Positions 25,132 to 33,734 of a stretch of DNA of 64,000 nt are shown here, in pieces. Every line of letters starts with the position of its first letter. The first letter of the stretch is position 1. The notes beneath the pieces are model-generated. The model was given only the letters and a program-made list of their open reading frames with translations, did no database searches and was not told the DNA's origin. Source of the DNA: Enterococcus songbeiensis (GTDB lineage: Bacteria; Bacillota; Bacilli; Lactobacillales; Enterococcaceae); assembly GCF_005405265.1 (NCBI RefSeq), contig NZ_BJDS01000003.1, positions 124,001 to 188,000 of the forward strand, written 5' to 3'. The translations under genes and the position numbers were made by a program.

Positions 25132-25756
25132 TCCCTGCTTTGCCGGTCAAATAATAAATCGCTACCTGTGTTCGATGTTCCAACTCTAATTTGTGGAGGA
25201 TCGTAGACAAGCTGTTATTAATCGTTCCTTCTGTCAAAAAAAGCTGATTGGCGATTTGCTTGTTGCTTAATCCCGCAGCCACCAACCGTGTAATCTCAAT
25301 TTCTCGAGGAGTCAATTCAGATAAATCGGCACTTTTTTGTTCGGGATGAAATTGTTGCTTGGCTTTTGCCAAGACATCTTGGGACAAAATACTCTGTCCC
25401 TTCATCACGGTGCGAATCGCTTGAGTCAACTGCTCCGGTTCGGTATTTTTCAGCAAATAACCGGAAGCTCCGTTTTTTATCCCTTCCACAATGTACTCAT
25501 CTTCATCAAAGGTTGTTAAAATAATGACTTTTGCAGCGGTCGTTTCAGTAATTTTTTTTGTCGCTTCTACCCCACTCATCCCAGGCATCCGCACATCCAT
25601 CAGCACGATATCGATGGGTTGTTGCTGACACACCGCCACCGCTTTTTCGCCGCGATCCACACAGGCAACGATCTCAAAATCTGCTTCAATTCCCAATAAA
25701 ATTTTCAAGCCGCCGGTAATTAGCTCACTGTCGTCTACCAATAATAGTTTGATCAT
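25112..25756 (-). CDS. NarL/LuxR-family response regulator
   Basis: A 214-aa regulator. The receiver domain has LLLVDDSELI, the phosphoacceptor in DIVLMDVRMPGMSG, and KVIILTTFDEDEY. The C-terminal LuxR helix-turn-helix contains LTPREIEITRLVAAGLSNKQIANQL. It is first in the RR-HK-ATPase-permease-permease array with its own strong promoter. Control of the exporter is inferred from this order. Confidence 0.9.
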   Translation of the reverse strand: MIKLLLVDDSELITGGLKILLGIEADFEIVACVDRGEKAVAVCQQQPIDIVLMDVRMPGMSGVEATKKITETTAAKVIILTTFDEDEYIVEGIKNGASGYLLKNTEPEQLTQAIRTVMKGQSILSQDVLAKAKQQFHPEQKSADLSELTPREIEITRLVAAGLSNKQIANQLFLTEGTINNSLSTILHKLELEHRTQVAIYYLTGKAGNADENL

Positions 25757-25785
25757 GGCTTTTTTCCCATCTTTGTTTTTCTTTC

Positions 25786-25814
25786 ATTGTATCGAAGTCC
25801 AGAGAGTTTGCCAA
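25786..25814 (-). promoter_or_regulatory. Sigma-A promoter of the response-regulator operon
   Basis: Minus-strand TTGGCA (25809-25814) and TACAAT (25786-25791) with exactly 17 bases between them, about 30 bases before the ATG. Confidence 0.75.
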
Positions 25815-25837
25815 CCGCTTCGCTGACATTCAATCAC

Positions 25838-26533
25838 TCACTCTGCTTGCGCTTTCTTCAACATTTCGCAATACACCATAAAAGCGGCGATTCCTTCCAG
25901 TTGCTTTGCCAGTTTCTCATCGATCTTGACTTTGGTTTCCAGAAAGTGATGCTTCAATTTCTGAATCGTTTCCGGTTCTTTATTTGCCAGTAATTTTTTG
26001 ATTTCTTCAATGGCATAGATCGTCTTTCGCAAGGAAGTGACAATCAATGTTTTTTTGATTTCTTTTTCTTCGTAATACCGATACCCGTTTTCTCCCCGTT
26101 GGCTGGTAATCAGCCCCCGTTCCTCCCAGTAGCGAATCGCTGACGTTTCCACCTGAGCCAGTTTTGCCAATTCGCCAATACGTAAACGTTGCTGAGGCAA
26201 CTGTTCTTGCGGGAGAGAAAGAATAAATGTCCGATTTCGTTGCAGAGCTTCTTCATCAGCCACCAACTGCTTTTGGGCATGGGCAATCAGCCAATAGCTT
26301 TCGGAAAATGCCCCTGCTTTTGCAAGACGCATTAACGCATAGGCCGTTGTGATTTCAAATCCTTGCAACAATTTGCGAATCGTCAAAAACGCCTGCCGAT
26401 GGATTTCTTGGTATCTTCGTTGCCCCCCTACCGTTTTTTTGACTTCCGGCAGCAAGTCAAAGTTTTCATAACGCTTTAAAGTCGTATCACTGACCTTAAT
26501 CAGTGTTGTCATCTGCTTCATAGTGTAGTCCAC
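25838..26533 (-). CDS. Regulator with two MerR-type DNA-binding domains
   Basis: A protein of about 231 aa containing two MerR winged-helix segments. The first is N-terminal: YTMKQMTTLIKVSDTTLKRY, followed by VGGQRRYQ. The second starts near residue 115: LRIGELAKLAQVETSAIRYW, then ENGYRYYEEKEI. A helical tail (about 170-231) follows. Most MerR proteins have a single N-terminal DNA-binding domain and dimerise by a coiled coil, so a tandem pair is unusual. GTG at 26533 is the likely start by analogy with MerR N-termini; the Shine-Dalgarno is weak. It is divergent from the UvrA-like gene, whose control is inferred. Confidence 0.75.
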   Translation of the reverse strand: MDYTMKQMTTLIKVSDTTLKRYENFDLLPEVKKTVGGQRRYQEIHRQAFLTIRKLLQGFEITTAYALMRLAKAGAFSESYWLIAHAQKQLVADEEALQRNRTFILSLPQEQLPQQRLRIGELAKLAQVETSAIRYWEERGLITSQRGENGYRYYEEKEIKKTLIVTSLRKTIYAIEEIKKLLANKEPETIQKLKHHFLETKVKIDEKLAKQLEGIAAFMVYCEMLKKAQAE

Positions 26534-26599
26534 TCGTTTCACAACCTTCAAGTAATAGTTTTAAGACCTTTGTCTGATTTTAGCGAAAATATTCCCTTT

Positions 26600-26660
26600 T
26601 TCATAGTATTTAGCAGAAAAAAACTAGAATATTGCTTCAATCTAGTACACTAGAAATGAG
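26600..26660 (+). promoter_or_regulatory. Promoter/operator region between the MerR-type and UvrA-like genes
   Basis: Contains a TAGAAT -10-like hexamer near 26624 with an AT-rich region upstream, and dyads CTAGA...TCTAG (about 26623-26644) and CTAGTACACTAG (about 26641-26652) just before the Shine-Dalgarno. The dyads are candidate binding sites for the double-MerR protein. The exact -35 is uncertain. Confidence 0.45.
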
Positions 26661-26669
26661 GTGAAGAAA

Positions 26670-29102
26670 ATGAAGATTGAAATTCGTAATGCGTATGAAA
26701 AAAATCTTAAACACATTGATGTCGATATTCCTAGAAATAAATTCGTAGTGGTTACCGGTCTCTCCGGTTCAGGGAAAACCACACTAGTCAAAGACACCCT
26801 CTACATGGAGGCTCAACGACAATACTTGGAAGCCATGAATTTTCAAGGAATCCAAAAACCCAAGGTCGATGCCATCCACCATTTGTCACCGGCAATTTTG
26901 ATTGATCAAGAAGATCGTAACGAAAATCCCCGCTCTACTCTAGGTACCCAAACTGATCTTTTTACCGACCTGCGAATGATTTTTGAAAAGCTCCACACCC
27001 GTGAATGCCCTGCTTGCCACCAGTTGATCACTGCCAGTGAAGCAAAGGAAACGACTGAAAAAAAAGATGGGCAGTTTAAAGTCTTTATGGATTGTCCCAA
27101 CTGCGGTCATCGAATGGATAAGCTGACCCGTTCCCACTTTTCCTTCAACACAAAAGCTGGTGCCTGCCTCACCTGTCACGGCTTGGGAAAAACGCTGGCA
27201 ATTAAAGAAGACGTCCTATACGATCCAAAGAAATCCTTGGAAGAGGGTGCCATTACCATGTGGCCTACGGGATACAATGCCTACCAAGCCGATATCTATT
27301 ACAAATTACTGGCATTTTTAAAACTACCGGTGCCGAAACAACTACCTTTAAAGGATTTCTCTGCTGAACAATGGACCTTGCTAAAAGAAGGAATCACCAA
27401 TAAAGAATTACTGGAAAATAAAGCTTTGCCAAAAAAAGTCCAAGAGGGTCGTTTTGAAGGAGTCGAAACTAAAATCTGGCAAAAAATCTCAGAAAATAAA
27501 GGCGTACCTGCCACATTGGCTCCTTATATCGGCGAAACACTTTGTCCTGCCTGTCAGGGGGAAAAATTGAATCCTGAAAGTCGAGCTGCCACTGTTATGG
27601 GTCAATCTTTACCAGTCATCGAAACTTGGGATTTGATTCAATTGATGGACTGGCTGCATAAACTTGATGCTGCCATGTCTGAAGGACAGCAGCAAATGGT
27701 ACAAAATTACACTGGGGATATGCTAACGAAAATCCAGCGCATTCAACAAGTTGGCTTAGCCTATTTGTCCTTAGATCGTCCCTATACAACCTTGTCCGGT
27801 GGAGAAGCACAGCGAATCAAACTGGCAGCGGTTTTAGCTTCTCCCATGACAGAATTGATTTATTTATTGGATGAACCGACGATTGGTCTGCACACGGCAG
27901 ATACTCAAGGTGTAATCGAAATGATCAAAAAAATTCGTGACCGCCGCAACACGGTGGTAGTCATCGAACATGATGATGCCGTAATCCAGCAAGCTGATTG
28001 GATCATTGAAATTGGACCAAAATCCGGCGAAAAAGGTGGAGAGATTCTATTCACCGGTACTTACCAAGACTTGATGAACAATCCCGATTCGCTGACCTAT
28101 AAAGCCCAACAAAATCGCTACCAGCAAAACAGCCGACAACGCCCAGTTGCCACGGCCGCCTTGACGGTCACAAATGCAACGAGCAATAATTTGAAGAATC
28201 TTTCGTTAACGTTACCTGCAAATAGTTTGAGCGTGGTCACTGGTGTTTCCGGTGCTGGAAAATCCAGTTTGGTTTTTGGCGAAATTGCAGAAGCCAACTT
28301 GAAAAATACCGCGACAACCCAATGGGACACGCCGTTTCGTCAGTTGGTCACCATCAGCCAAAAACGCCCCACCCGTAACCGCCGTTCGATTATTGCGACC
28401 TATTTGGATCTTTTTGATAAAATTCGCGGTCTCTTTGCCAAAGAAGCACAAAAAAAGGGGAAACTCTTCAAAGCTGGAGATTTTTCTTTTAACTCTGGCA
28501 ACGGTCGCTGCCAAAATTGCCAAGGCTTAGGTACGATTGAAAACAATCAACTCTTCTTCCAAAATGTTGAAGTCACTTGTCCTGAATGTCACGGTACTCG
28601 CTATCAGGAAGATATTCTGGCGGTAAAAATCGGTGACTGTTCAATTTTTGACGTCTTGATGATGGATGTGGCTGCGGCCGAGGATTTTCTGGCAAAACAA
28701 GGATTGGACACGAAACCTTTGCAGCTTTTAGCAAAAACCAATCTTGATTATGTGACACTTGGACAATCCACCGATACCCTTTCCGGCGGTGAGATGCAGC
28801 GGCTGCGGCTGGCGGCAACCATTGCAAAAGAAAAACAGAACAACAATTTATTTCTAATGGATGAACCAACAACCGGAATGCATAAAATCGATGTTTACCA
28901 TTTTATGACTCTGATCCAACAATTAATCGATGAAGGCAATACATTTATTTTCATTGAACACAATTTAGATGTGATCCGACAAGCCGATTATCTGGTTGAA
29001 TTAGGGCCAGTTGGTGGTAAAGAAGGCGGGCATTTACTGTTCAGCGGAACGATTCAAGAATTTTTGACAAGCACTACAAAAACAGCCAGTTACTTGCAGT
29101 AA
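26670..29102 (+). CDS. UvrA-like ABC ATPase (short UvrA2/resistance type)
   Basis: An 810-aa soluble tandem ABC protein of the UvrA family, shorter than the roughly 940-aa housekeeping UvrA. First domain: GLSGSGKTTLVK, then zinc-type CPAC...CPNC and CLTCHGLG, LSGGEAQRIKLA and LLDEPTIGLH. Second domain: GVSGAGKSSL, CQNCQGLG, CPECHGTR, LSGGEMQRLRLA and LMDEPTTGMH. The start is ATG 26670 with GAGGTG upstream. Such paralogues may act in DNA-damage or drug tolerance; this one is paired with a double-MerR regulator, so a drug-inducible role is inferred. Confidence 0.87.
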   Translation: MKIEIRNAYEKNLKHIDVDIPRNKFVVVTGLSGSGKTTLVKDTLYMEAQRQYLEAMNFQGIQKPKVDAIHHLSPAILIDQEDRNENPRSTLGTQTDLFTDLRMIFEKLHTRECPACHQLITASEAKETTEKKDGQFKVFMDCPNCGHRMDKLTRSHFSFNTKAGACLTCHGLGKTLAIKEDVLYDPKKSLEEGAITMWPTGYNAYQADIYYKLLAFLKLPVPKQLPLKDFSAEQWTLLKEGITNKELLENKALPKKVQEGRFEGVETKIWQKISENKGVPATLAPYIGETLCPACQGEKLNPESRAATVMGQSLPVIETWDLIQLMDWLHKLDAAMSEGQQQMVQNYTGDMLTKIQRIQQVGLAYLSLDRPYTTLSGGEAQRIKLAAVLASPMTELIYLLDEPTIGLHTADTQGVIEMIKKIRDRRNTVVVIEHDDAVIQQADWIIEIGPKSGEKGGEILFTGTYQDLMNNPDSLTYKAQQNRYQQNSRQRPVATAALTVTNATSNNLKNLSLTLPANSLSVVTGVSGAGKSSLVFGEIAEANLKNTATTQWDTPFRQLVTISQKRPTRNRRSIIATYLDLFDKIRGLFAKEAQKKGKLFKAGDFSFNSGNGRCQNCQGLGTIENNQLFFQNVEVTCPECHGTRYQEDILAVKIGDCSIFDVLMMDVAAAEDFLAKQGLDTKPLQLLAKTNLDYVTLGQSTDTLSGGEMQRLRLAATIAKEKQNNNLFLMDEPTTGMHKIDVYHFMTLIQQLIDEGNTFIFIEHNLDVIRQADYLVELGPVGGKEGGHLLFSGTIQEFLTSTTKTASYLQ

Positions 29103-29105
29103 AGC

Positions 29106-29143
29106 AAAACAGCGATCCCCATTTGCAGGACCGCTGTTTTTTT
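29106..29143. terminator. Bidirectional terminator
   Basis: AAAACAGCG and CGCTGTTTT arms with a following T-run, between the convergent UvrA-like and exporter permease genes. Confidence 0.8.
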
Positions 29144-29149
29144 GTTCGT

Positions 29150-29923
29150 TTAAAAGACTTTTTGGTATTTTCGATAAGATAGGATACCAAAGACCACGAC
29201 TAACGCAATCAGCCAGATAAAGGCGCTTAACAGATCGCCGTTTTTCAGGGCGATATTTTCCATCAGCAAGCCGCGAGTTGTTTCAACAATCGGTGTCATT
29301 GGTTGATGATCGGCAAAAATCGCAATCGGTTTTGCCATCCCACTCGTTGGTACAAATGCTGAGCTGACAAATAGAAGCATAATCAACAGGTAAGAAAAAC
29401 TACCGGCACTTTCCCAGCTTTTAGCTGAAATCGAAAAGGGAATGGAAATCATTGTCATGGCAAAGGCAAACAGGATGGAAATCAGCAAGAACAACAGCAG
29501 ATTTCCCGCCGAAAATTCTGGACGAAAGCCCATGATCATTCCCACAACAAAGGTTGTCAGTTCAGACAACAACATGAAAATCACAGAGGCAACGATATGA
29601 GAGCCAAGAACAATCCAGCGTTTGATTGGCAAAGTGTGCAAGCGATCTAAGAAGCCGCTGGTTTTATCCATGTTGATCCGCAGAGAAGTATAAGCTGAAC
29701 CCATGGTCATGGTAATCAACATAAATCCTGGCAAGGCGTAGTTCAAGTAATCCACCGTATTGGTTTCTGTTCCATTTAAACTGATGCTGCCTCCAAATAC
29801 ATAGACAAAAAACAGCAACATAAAAATCGGTGTCCCAAAAACGGTGATCAAAGTATCGGTATTCGTTAGGTTTTGTTTTAAGATCCGCTTCGTTAAAGCA
29901 GATAATTGAATTAAAGTTTTCAT
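29150..29923 (-). CDS. ABC-2 exporter permease (DrrB-like)
   Basis: A 257-aa membrane protein with six predicted helices of the ABC-2 fold. Conserved parts are FMLLFFVYVFGGSISLNG, NYALPGFMLITMTMGSAYTSLRINMDKTSGFLDRLHTLPI (the cytoplasmic coupling region) and FVSSAFVPTSGMAKP. Its start overlaps the ATPase gene by four bases. It is the last gene of the padR-DUF1048-ATPase-permease operon. Export of a drug-like compound is inferred from the DrrAB relationship. Confidence 0.87.
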   Translation of the reverse strand: MKTLIQLSALTKRILKQNLTNTDTLITVFGTPIFMLLFFVYVFGGSISLNGTETNTVDYLNYALPGFMLITMTMGSAYTSLRINMDKTSGFLDRLHTLPIKRWIVLGSHIVASVIFMLLSELTTFVVGMIMGFRPEFSAGNLLLFLLISILFAFAMTMISIPFSISAKSWESAGSFSYLLIMLLFVSSAFVPTSGMAKPIAIFADHQPMTPIVETTRGLLMENIALKNGDLLSAFIWLIALVVVFGILSYRKYQKVF

Positions 29924-30840
29924 TTTTTCTCCTTTGTAATCGTTAAGAATATTGTTTCCAGACTGACTTCTTCGGCTTTCAAAGCAGTAATCGTTATCTG
30001 ATGCTCCACAAACAGTGCCAATACTTGTAACTGATCGCTTTCTTCAATCGTCACACCCGTGGCTTGAGCTTCAAAAGAAATCCCAGCTTGAGTCAACAAG
30101 GATACTGCTTGGCTTTGTTGCGCCGCTTCTACTGTAATTTCAACTTTTTTATTGGTATTTTTCTTTAATTCTGCCGGTGTGCCGGTCAACACGATTTCTC
30201 CTTTATGCAGAAAAGAAATGTGATCTGACAGACGATCGGCTTCATCCAAATATTGTGTCGTTAGAAAAATGGTTTTGCCGGCGTCACTGATTTCCCGAAT
30301 GATGCGCCAAATTTCTAAACGATTTTTAGGATCGACACCAGTGGTCGGTTCATCTAGAAAAAGAATTTCCGGATCGCCGACTAGGGACATGGCAATATCC
30401 AACCGACGACGCATCCCGCCAGAATAATCTGCCACACGTCGATCAATAAATTCTTCCAAACCAAGTCGTTTCGCTAATTGTCGAATCTCCGCTTTTTCAT
30501 TTTTTACTCCACGTAACTGGGCAATCAACCGTAGATTCTCGTAGCCGCTAAAAAACATATCTACTGTCGCTTCTTGTGAATTTAAACTAATTAGTTCCCG
30601 GACTTCATTGGGCTGTTTGGTGACGGATAGTCCGGCAATGGTGATCTCGCCGCTATCCGGCTGCAAAAGTGTCGTCATCATTTTGATCAGTGTCGTTTTT
30701 CCAGCACCATTTTCTCCTAATAGAGTGTAAATCTCCCCTTTTTGGATGGTCATGGAAATATCTTTTAAGACACTGACGTTGCCAAATTGTTTTTTTGCGT
30801 GATCAATGGTAATCACTGGTTTTGTCTGAAATGTATTCAT
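29920..30840 (-). CDS. ABC exporter ATPase (DrrA-like)
   Basis: A 306-aa ATPase with Walker A LLGENGAGKTTLIKM, signature YSGGMRRRLDIAMS, Walker B ILFLDEPTTGVD and switch TTQYLDEADRLS. A C-terminal regulatory tail ends VSLETIFLTITKEKK. ATG 30840 starts one base after the DUF1048 gene stop; a longer frame lies inside that gene. It pairs with the DrrB-like permease. Confidence 0.9.
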   Translation of the reverse strand: MNTFQTKPVITIDHAKKQFGNVSVLKDISMTIQKGEIYTLLGENGAGKTTLIKMMTTLLQPDSGEITIAGLSVTKQPNEVRELISLNSQEATVDMFFSGYENLRLIAQLRGVKNEKAEIRQLAKRLGLEEFIDRRVADYSGGMRRRLDIAMSLVGDPEILFLDEPTTGVDPKNRLEIWRIIREISDAGKTIFLTTQYLDEADRLSDHISFLHKGEIVLTGTPAELKKNTNKKVEITVEAAQQSQAVSLLTQAGISFEAQATGVTIEESDQLQVLALFVEHQITITALKAEEVSLETIFLTITKEKK

Positions 30841-30841
30841 T

Positions 30842-31177
30842 TTATTTTTCGATCCTTTCAAATTCATCTTTTAATTTTTTTCGCGTCTTGCTGTACCATA
30901 GCACCTCCGGATATTCTGCCATGATGTCATCCGCAAATTTTACTGGATCGTTGCCGACCAACTCGTTGATAGAACGTCCTTCAGCAGCGCCATCGGCAAA
31001 CAATTGCAGCAAGTCTTCAAAAATTCCCATAAATTCACTGTTGCCAACAAAATTCATCATGTAGTGATCCAGTGCGGTCAGCGCTTTTTCATAATCGTCA
31101 GGCAACTGTGCCTTTGCCTTCACATAAGCTTTGTATCTTTTTTTATCGTTACGCATCGATGTATACCAGTTTTTCAT
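30842..31177 (-). CDS. DUF1048-family protein
   Basis: A 111-aa helical protein of the DUF1048 family, commonly found between PadR regulators and drug ABC transporters. Visible features are KRYKAYVKAKAQLPDDYEKA and an IFEDLLQLFADGAAEGRSI stretch with DPVKFADDIMAEYP. One base separates it from padR. Its function is unknown; it may modulate PadR or the transporter. Confidence 0.8.
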   Translation of the reverse strand: MKNWYTSMRNDKKRYKAYVKAKAQLPDDYEKALTALDHYMMNFVGNSEFMGIFEDLLQLFADGAAEGRSINELVGNDPVKFADDIMAEYPEVLWYSKTRKKLKDEFERIEK

Positions 31178-31178
31178 A

Positions 31179-31502
31179 TTAATTCTCCCCTTTTAATTCC
31201 TGCAAACGGGCCTCTAAAAATGACCACTTCTCCCAAAATTCTGCCAAATAGAGACGTCCAGCTTCATTCAATGTATAAAATTTTCGCGGCGGTCCCATTT
31301 CCGATTTGCGTTTTTCAACTGCCAACAAGCCTTTTTTCTCCAACCGTAATAAAACGGTATACACGGTTCCTTCGACGATATCTTCAAAACCCAGATCAAC
31401 CAAATAATTGGTGATCTCATAGCCGTAGGTCTCGCCCTTGGCAATTTTTTGAAGTACGATTCCTTCCAAAACCCCTTTAAGTAATTCCGTTAGTCCTTTC
31501 AT
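31179..31502 (-). CDS. PadR-family transcriptional regulator
   Basis: A 107-aa winged-helix repressor with the family pattern LEGIVLQKIAKGETYGYEI, GTVYTVLLRLEKKGLL and GPPRKFYTLNEAG. The C-terminal dimerisation helix contains FWEKWSFLEARLQEL. It leads the exporter operon. Three related 19-bp boxes upstream (31542-31643) are the likely operators, giving LmrR/PadR-style autorepression relieved by the exported drug (inference). Confidence 0.88.
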   Translation of the reverse strand: MKGLTELLKGVLEGIVLQKIAKGETYGYEITNYLVDLGFEDIVEGTVYTVLLRLEKKGLLAVEKRKSEMGPPRKFYTLNEAGRLYLAEFWEKWSFLEARLQELKGEN

Positions 31503-31541
31503 AACTTTTCCTTTCTCAATTGCTATTTTATCTTGCTATCG

Positions 31542-31643
31542 TACGTAGTAATACTAGGTAGTCTACAAATAAGAAAACTTTTTTCCACTGGTTGACTTAG
31601 GTACTTATTATCACTAGGTTCCAGTACATATTAATACTATGTA
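31542..31643. promoter_or_regulatory. Three 19-bp PadR-type operator boxes
   Basis: TACGTAGTAATACTAGGTA (31542-31560), TACTTATTATCACTAGGTT (31602-31620) and TACATATTAATACTATGTA (31625-31643) share the pattern TAC-n-TA...CTA-n-GT. The first and third are near-palindromes. They lie between padR and the divergent S41-like gene, and may control both. Confidence 0.65.
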
Positions 31644-31729
31644 GCGAGTTCGTCAAGCAGTTTGTTTGAATTTTTTTTAGTTGCCTCCTAAACAACATGC
31701 TATAATAAGAAAAACCTTTCTACGATTGG

Positions 31730-32998
31730 ATGATGTCTATGTATGACCAACTAGCGGACGCAATGACTGTTTTTTCAGAGGCCAAGAATATTTTTCCCTA
31801 TTGGCAAAAGGAGACCATGCGCCAATGGGAGGACTGGTTTGAAGGCTGTTTGCCTCAGATTGTTGAGGGAATGTCGGAAAGAGCTTTTTATTTACACCTG
31901 ATGAAAGGAACCGCCCAATTAAATGATGGCCACACGACTGTTTATCCGCCACAAGCCTTAGCAAGAACGACCTTTTCCCCCATTAGTTTTTGCTGGATTG
32001 AGAATCAGTTATGTATTTCAAAGGCCACCGCGGCTTACCAACAATTTCTTTATCAACCGATTCGTTTGATAAACGGCCTGACACCAGAAGACTTCTTGGC
32101 AGAAAAAGTCTTGCCGTATTTTTGGCATGAAAAAATTAATTTTGCTTTGCAGGAATTTACTGATTATGCTTTTTTTATTTTGCAAGAAAACTATACGTTA
32201 ACTTTTGCCTTAGAATCGATCGAAATCCCCTTTGAATCGGAGTCCCCAAAATTTGTGGAAAGAAATGCTCTCCCGAAAACGGCCAAATGGATTGCAGAAA
32301 ATTCATCTGCTGCCTTTTATCAACTAGCAGACAAAGCCTATATCCAATTGAAGAATTTTGCTTCAGAAGCAGTTGTTCGCAGTTTTTATGACCAGCTTCC
32401 TTGGCTTTCAAAGCAAACGGCTCTCATCTTTGATCTACGAAACAATCCTGGCGGAAATTCTGGGTATGCCGATCAAATTTGCCAAGCCTTCTTTACTGAA
32501 AGGTTCCCCGTTGAGGGGGCCTTTCGCCAAGTCATTGATTTGGAAAAATACGCAAACGGCTCCCAACTTCTTCATCAACAGAAAGAAACATGGGAGGCTT
32601 CCGAATTAGAGTGCCTGCAAACTTTTCAACATCAGTATTTGGAAAAAAGTGAGGAATACTCCTTTACCCCAGAATATTGTGGAAAATTAGCCGATATGCC
32701 GGTAATGATTTTACAAAATGAAGGAACCTATTCTTCTGCAGAAAATTTTTTGATTGCCTTTGATACGCAGCAGCGGGCCACCCTCATCGGAACAGCCAGT
32801 GCCGGTTCCACCGGACAACCCGCTTGGATTTCGTTGAAAACGGGCGGTATTTTTCAAATCACAGCAAAAAAGGTTTGTTATCCTGATGGACGTCCCCATC
32901 ACAATATTGGCGTTTTGCCCCAACGAGTAATCCAAACCGCCCTTGCTGATTACCAGGCCGACCGCGACCCTGCGTTGGAAGAAGCCACGAGAAAATAG
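31730..32998 (+). CDS. S41-family peptidase-like protein, cytosolic
   Basis: A 422-aa protein whose C-terminal half matches the S41 (tail-specific protease) fold: ALIFDLRNNPGGNSGYADQI, MPVMILQNEGTYSSAENFL (candidate catalytic Ser) and TLIGTASAGSTGQPAW. No signal peptide or membrane segment is visible, and the Lys of the CtpA Ser-Lys dyad is not evident near the TASAG stretch, so activity is uncertain. The N-terminal half (about 1-200) has no clear PDZ domain. ATG 31730 is taken, but ATG 31739 is better spaced from a GGA. A TATAAT at 31701-31706 lies upstream. Confidence 0.75.
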   Translation: MMSMYDQLADAMTVFSEAKNIFPYWQKETMRQWEDWFEGCLPQIVEGMSERAFYLHLMKGTAQLNDGHTTVYPPQALARTTFSPISFCWIENQLCISKATAAYQQFLYQPIRLINGLTPEDFLAEKVLPYFWHEKINFALQEFTDYAFFILQENYTLTFALESIEIPFESESPKFVERNALPKTAKWIAENSSAAFYQLADKAYIQLKNFASEAVVRSFYDQLPWLSKQTALIFDLRNNPGGNSGYADQICQAFFTERFPVEGAFRQVIDLEKYANGSQLLHQQKETWEASELECLQTFQHQYLEKSEEYSFTPEYCGKLADMPVMILQNEGTYSSAENFLIAFDTQQRATLIGTASAGSTGQPAWISLKTGGIFQITAKKVCYPDGRPHHNIGVLPQRVIQTALADYQADRDPALEEATRK

Positions 32999-33017
32999 TT
33001 TTAGAAAGGAAGTTTAT

Positions 33018-33374
33018 ATGAATACCCGCATTTATCAAGAAAAAAAGGAAAGAATAGTTTTTGCCGAACCCGAAAAAATCATTCAAGATTCGCAGGGTGC
33101 ATTAGATCTTGCTTTTTCTCTTTCCTTTGCCCATGATACGAATGCTATTATCTTAAAAAAAGAAGCCTTTACGGAGGATTTTTTTGATCTGCGAACCAAA
33201 TTAGCGGGTGAAATTTTACAAAAATTTGCCCAATACGCTATTCGTTTAGCCATCGTCGGAGATTTCAGCTCCTATACCAGCAAAGCACTGAAGGACTTTA
33301 TTTACGAGTGCAACCAAGGCACACAGGTTTTCTTCGTTGCTACTGTTGAAGAAGCCGTCACCCGATTGAAATAA
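33018..33374 (+). CDS. DUF4180-family protein
   Basis: A 118-aa protein of the DUF4180 family. The segments SQGALDLAFSLSFAHDTNAIILKKEAFTEDFFDL, KFAQYAIRLAIVGDFSSYTS and SKALKDFIYECNQG fit the family. AGGAAG precedes ATG 33018. It sits 19 bases after the S41-like gene, on the same strand. Function unknown; the fold may be related to STAS/SpoIIAA-like domains. Confidence 0.75.
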   Translation: MNTRIYQEKKERIVFAEPEKIIQDSQGALDLAFSLSFAHDTNAIILKKEAFTEDFFDLRTKLAGEILQKFAQYAIRLAIVGDFSSYTSKALKDFIYECNQGTQVFFVATVEEAVTRLK

Positions 33375-33406
33375 GCGGAACTTATTTACTTTTAAAGGAG
33401 CTTGCT

Positions 33407-33571
33407 ATGATGAAAATCGAACTATTTATCGGCATTTTCGCCGTTTTGCTGCTAGGTGTCTCCTTCTTCAGCCTGATTGCTCAAGACGTCCTTACGGCGG
33501 TGATCACTGGCGTTTTAGGCCTGATTGCTTTTTTCTATTGGTACCAAAAAAGCAAAAACAAAAAACATTGA
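33407..33571 (+). CDS. Small membrane protein (54 aa)
   Basis: A 54-codon gene with AAAGGAG 6 bases before the ATG. It encodes two hydrophobic segments (LFIGIFAVLLLGVSFFSLIA and VITGVLGLIAFFYWY) and a Lys-rich C-terminal tail, so probably a hairpin membrane protein with both ends inside. It follows the DUF4180 gene closely. No family is recognised. Confidence 0.65.
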   Translation: MMKIELFIGIFAVLLLGVSFFSLIAQDVLTAVITGVLGLIAFFYWYQKSKNKKH

Positions 33572-33647
33572 CTAAACACCAAAAAATCTTTGCAAATTTC
33601 AGCTATTTCGATTATCCTATAACATGTGGTCTTGAATGAGGCGACTT

Positions 33648-33729
33648 GCGGGAATGGCGGAATGGCAGACGCGTGCGCTTCAGGTGCGTATGAGCTTAGC
33701 TCGTGTGGGTTCGACTCCCATTTCCCGCA
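33648..33729 (+). tRNA. tRNA-Leu (anticodon CAG)
   Basis: An 82-nt cloverleaf. The acceptor arms are GCGGGAA and TTCCCGC with discriminator A. The anticodon loop TTCAGGT gives CAG between TGCGC and GCGTA arms. A long class II variable arm TGAGCTTAGCTCG and the T-arm GTGGGTTCGACTCCCAT follow. CCA is not encoded. Confidence 0.95.
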
Positions 33730-33734
33730 TAGGT

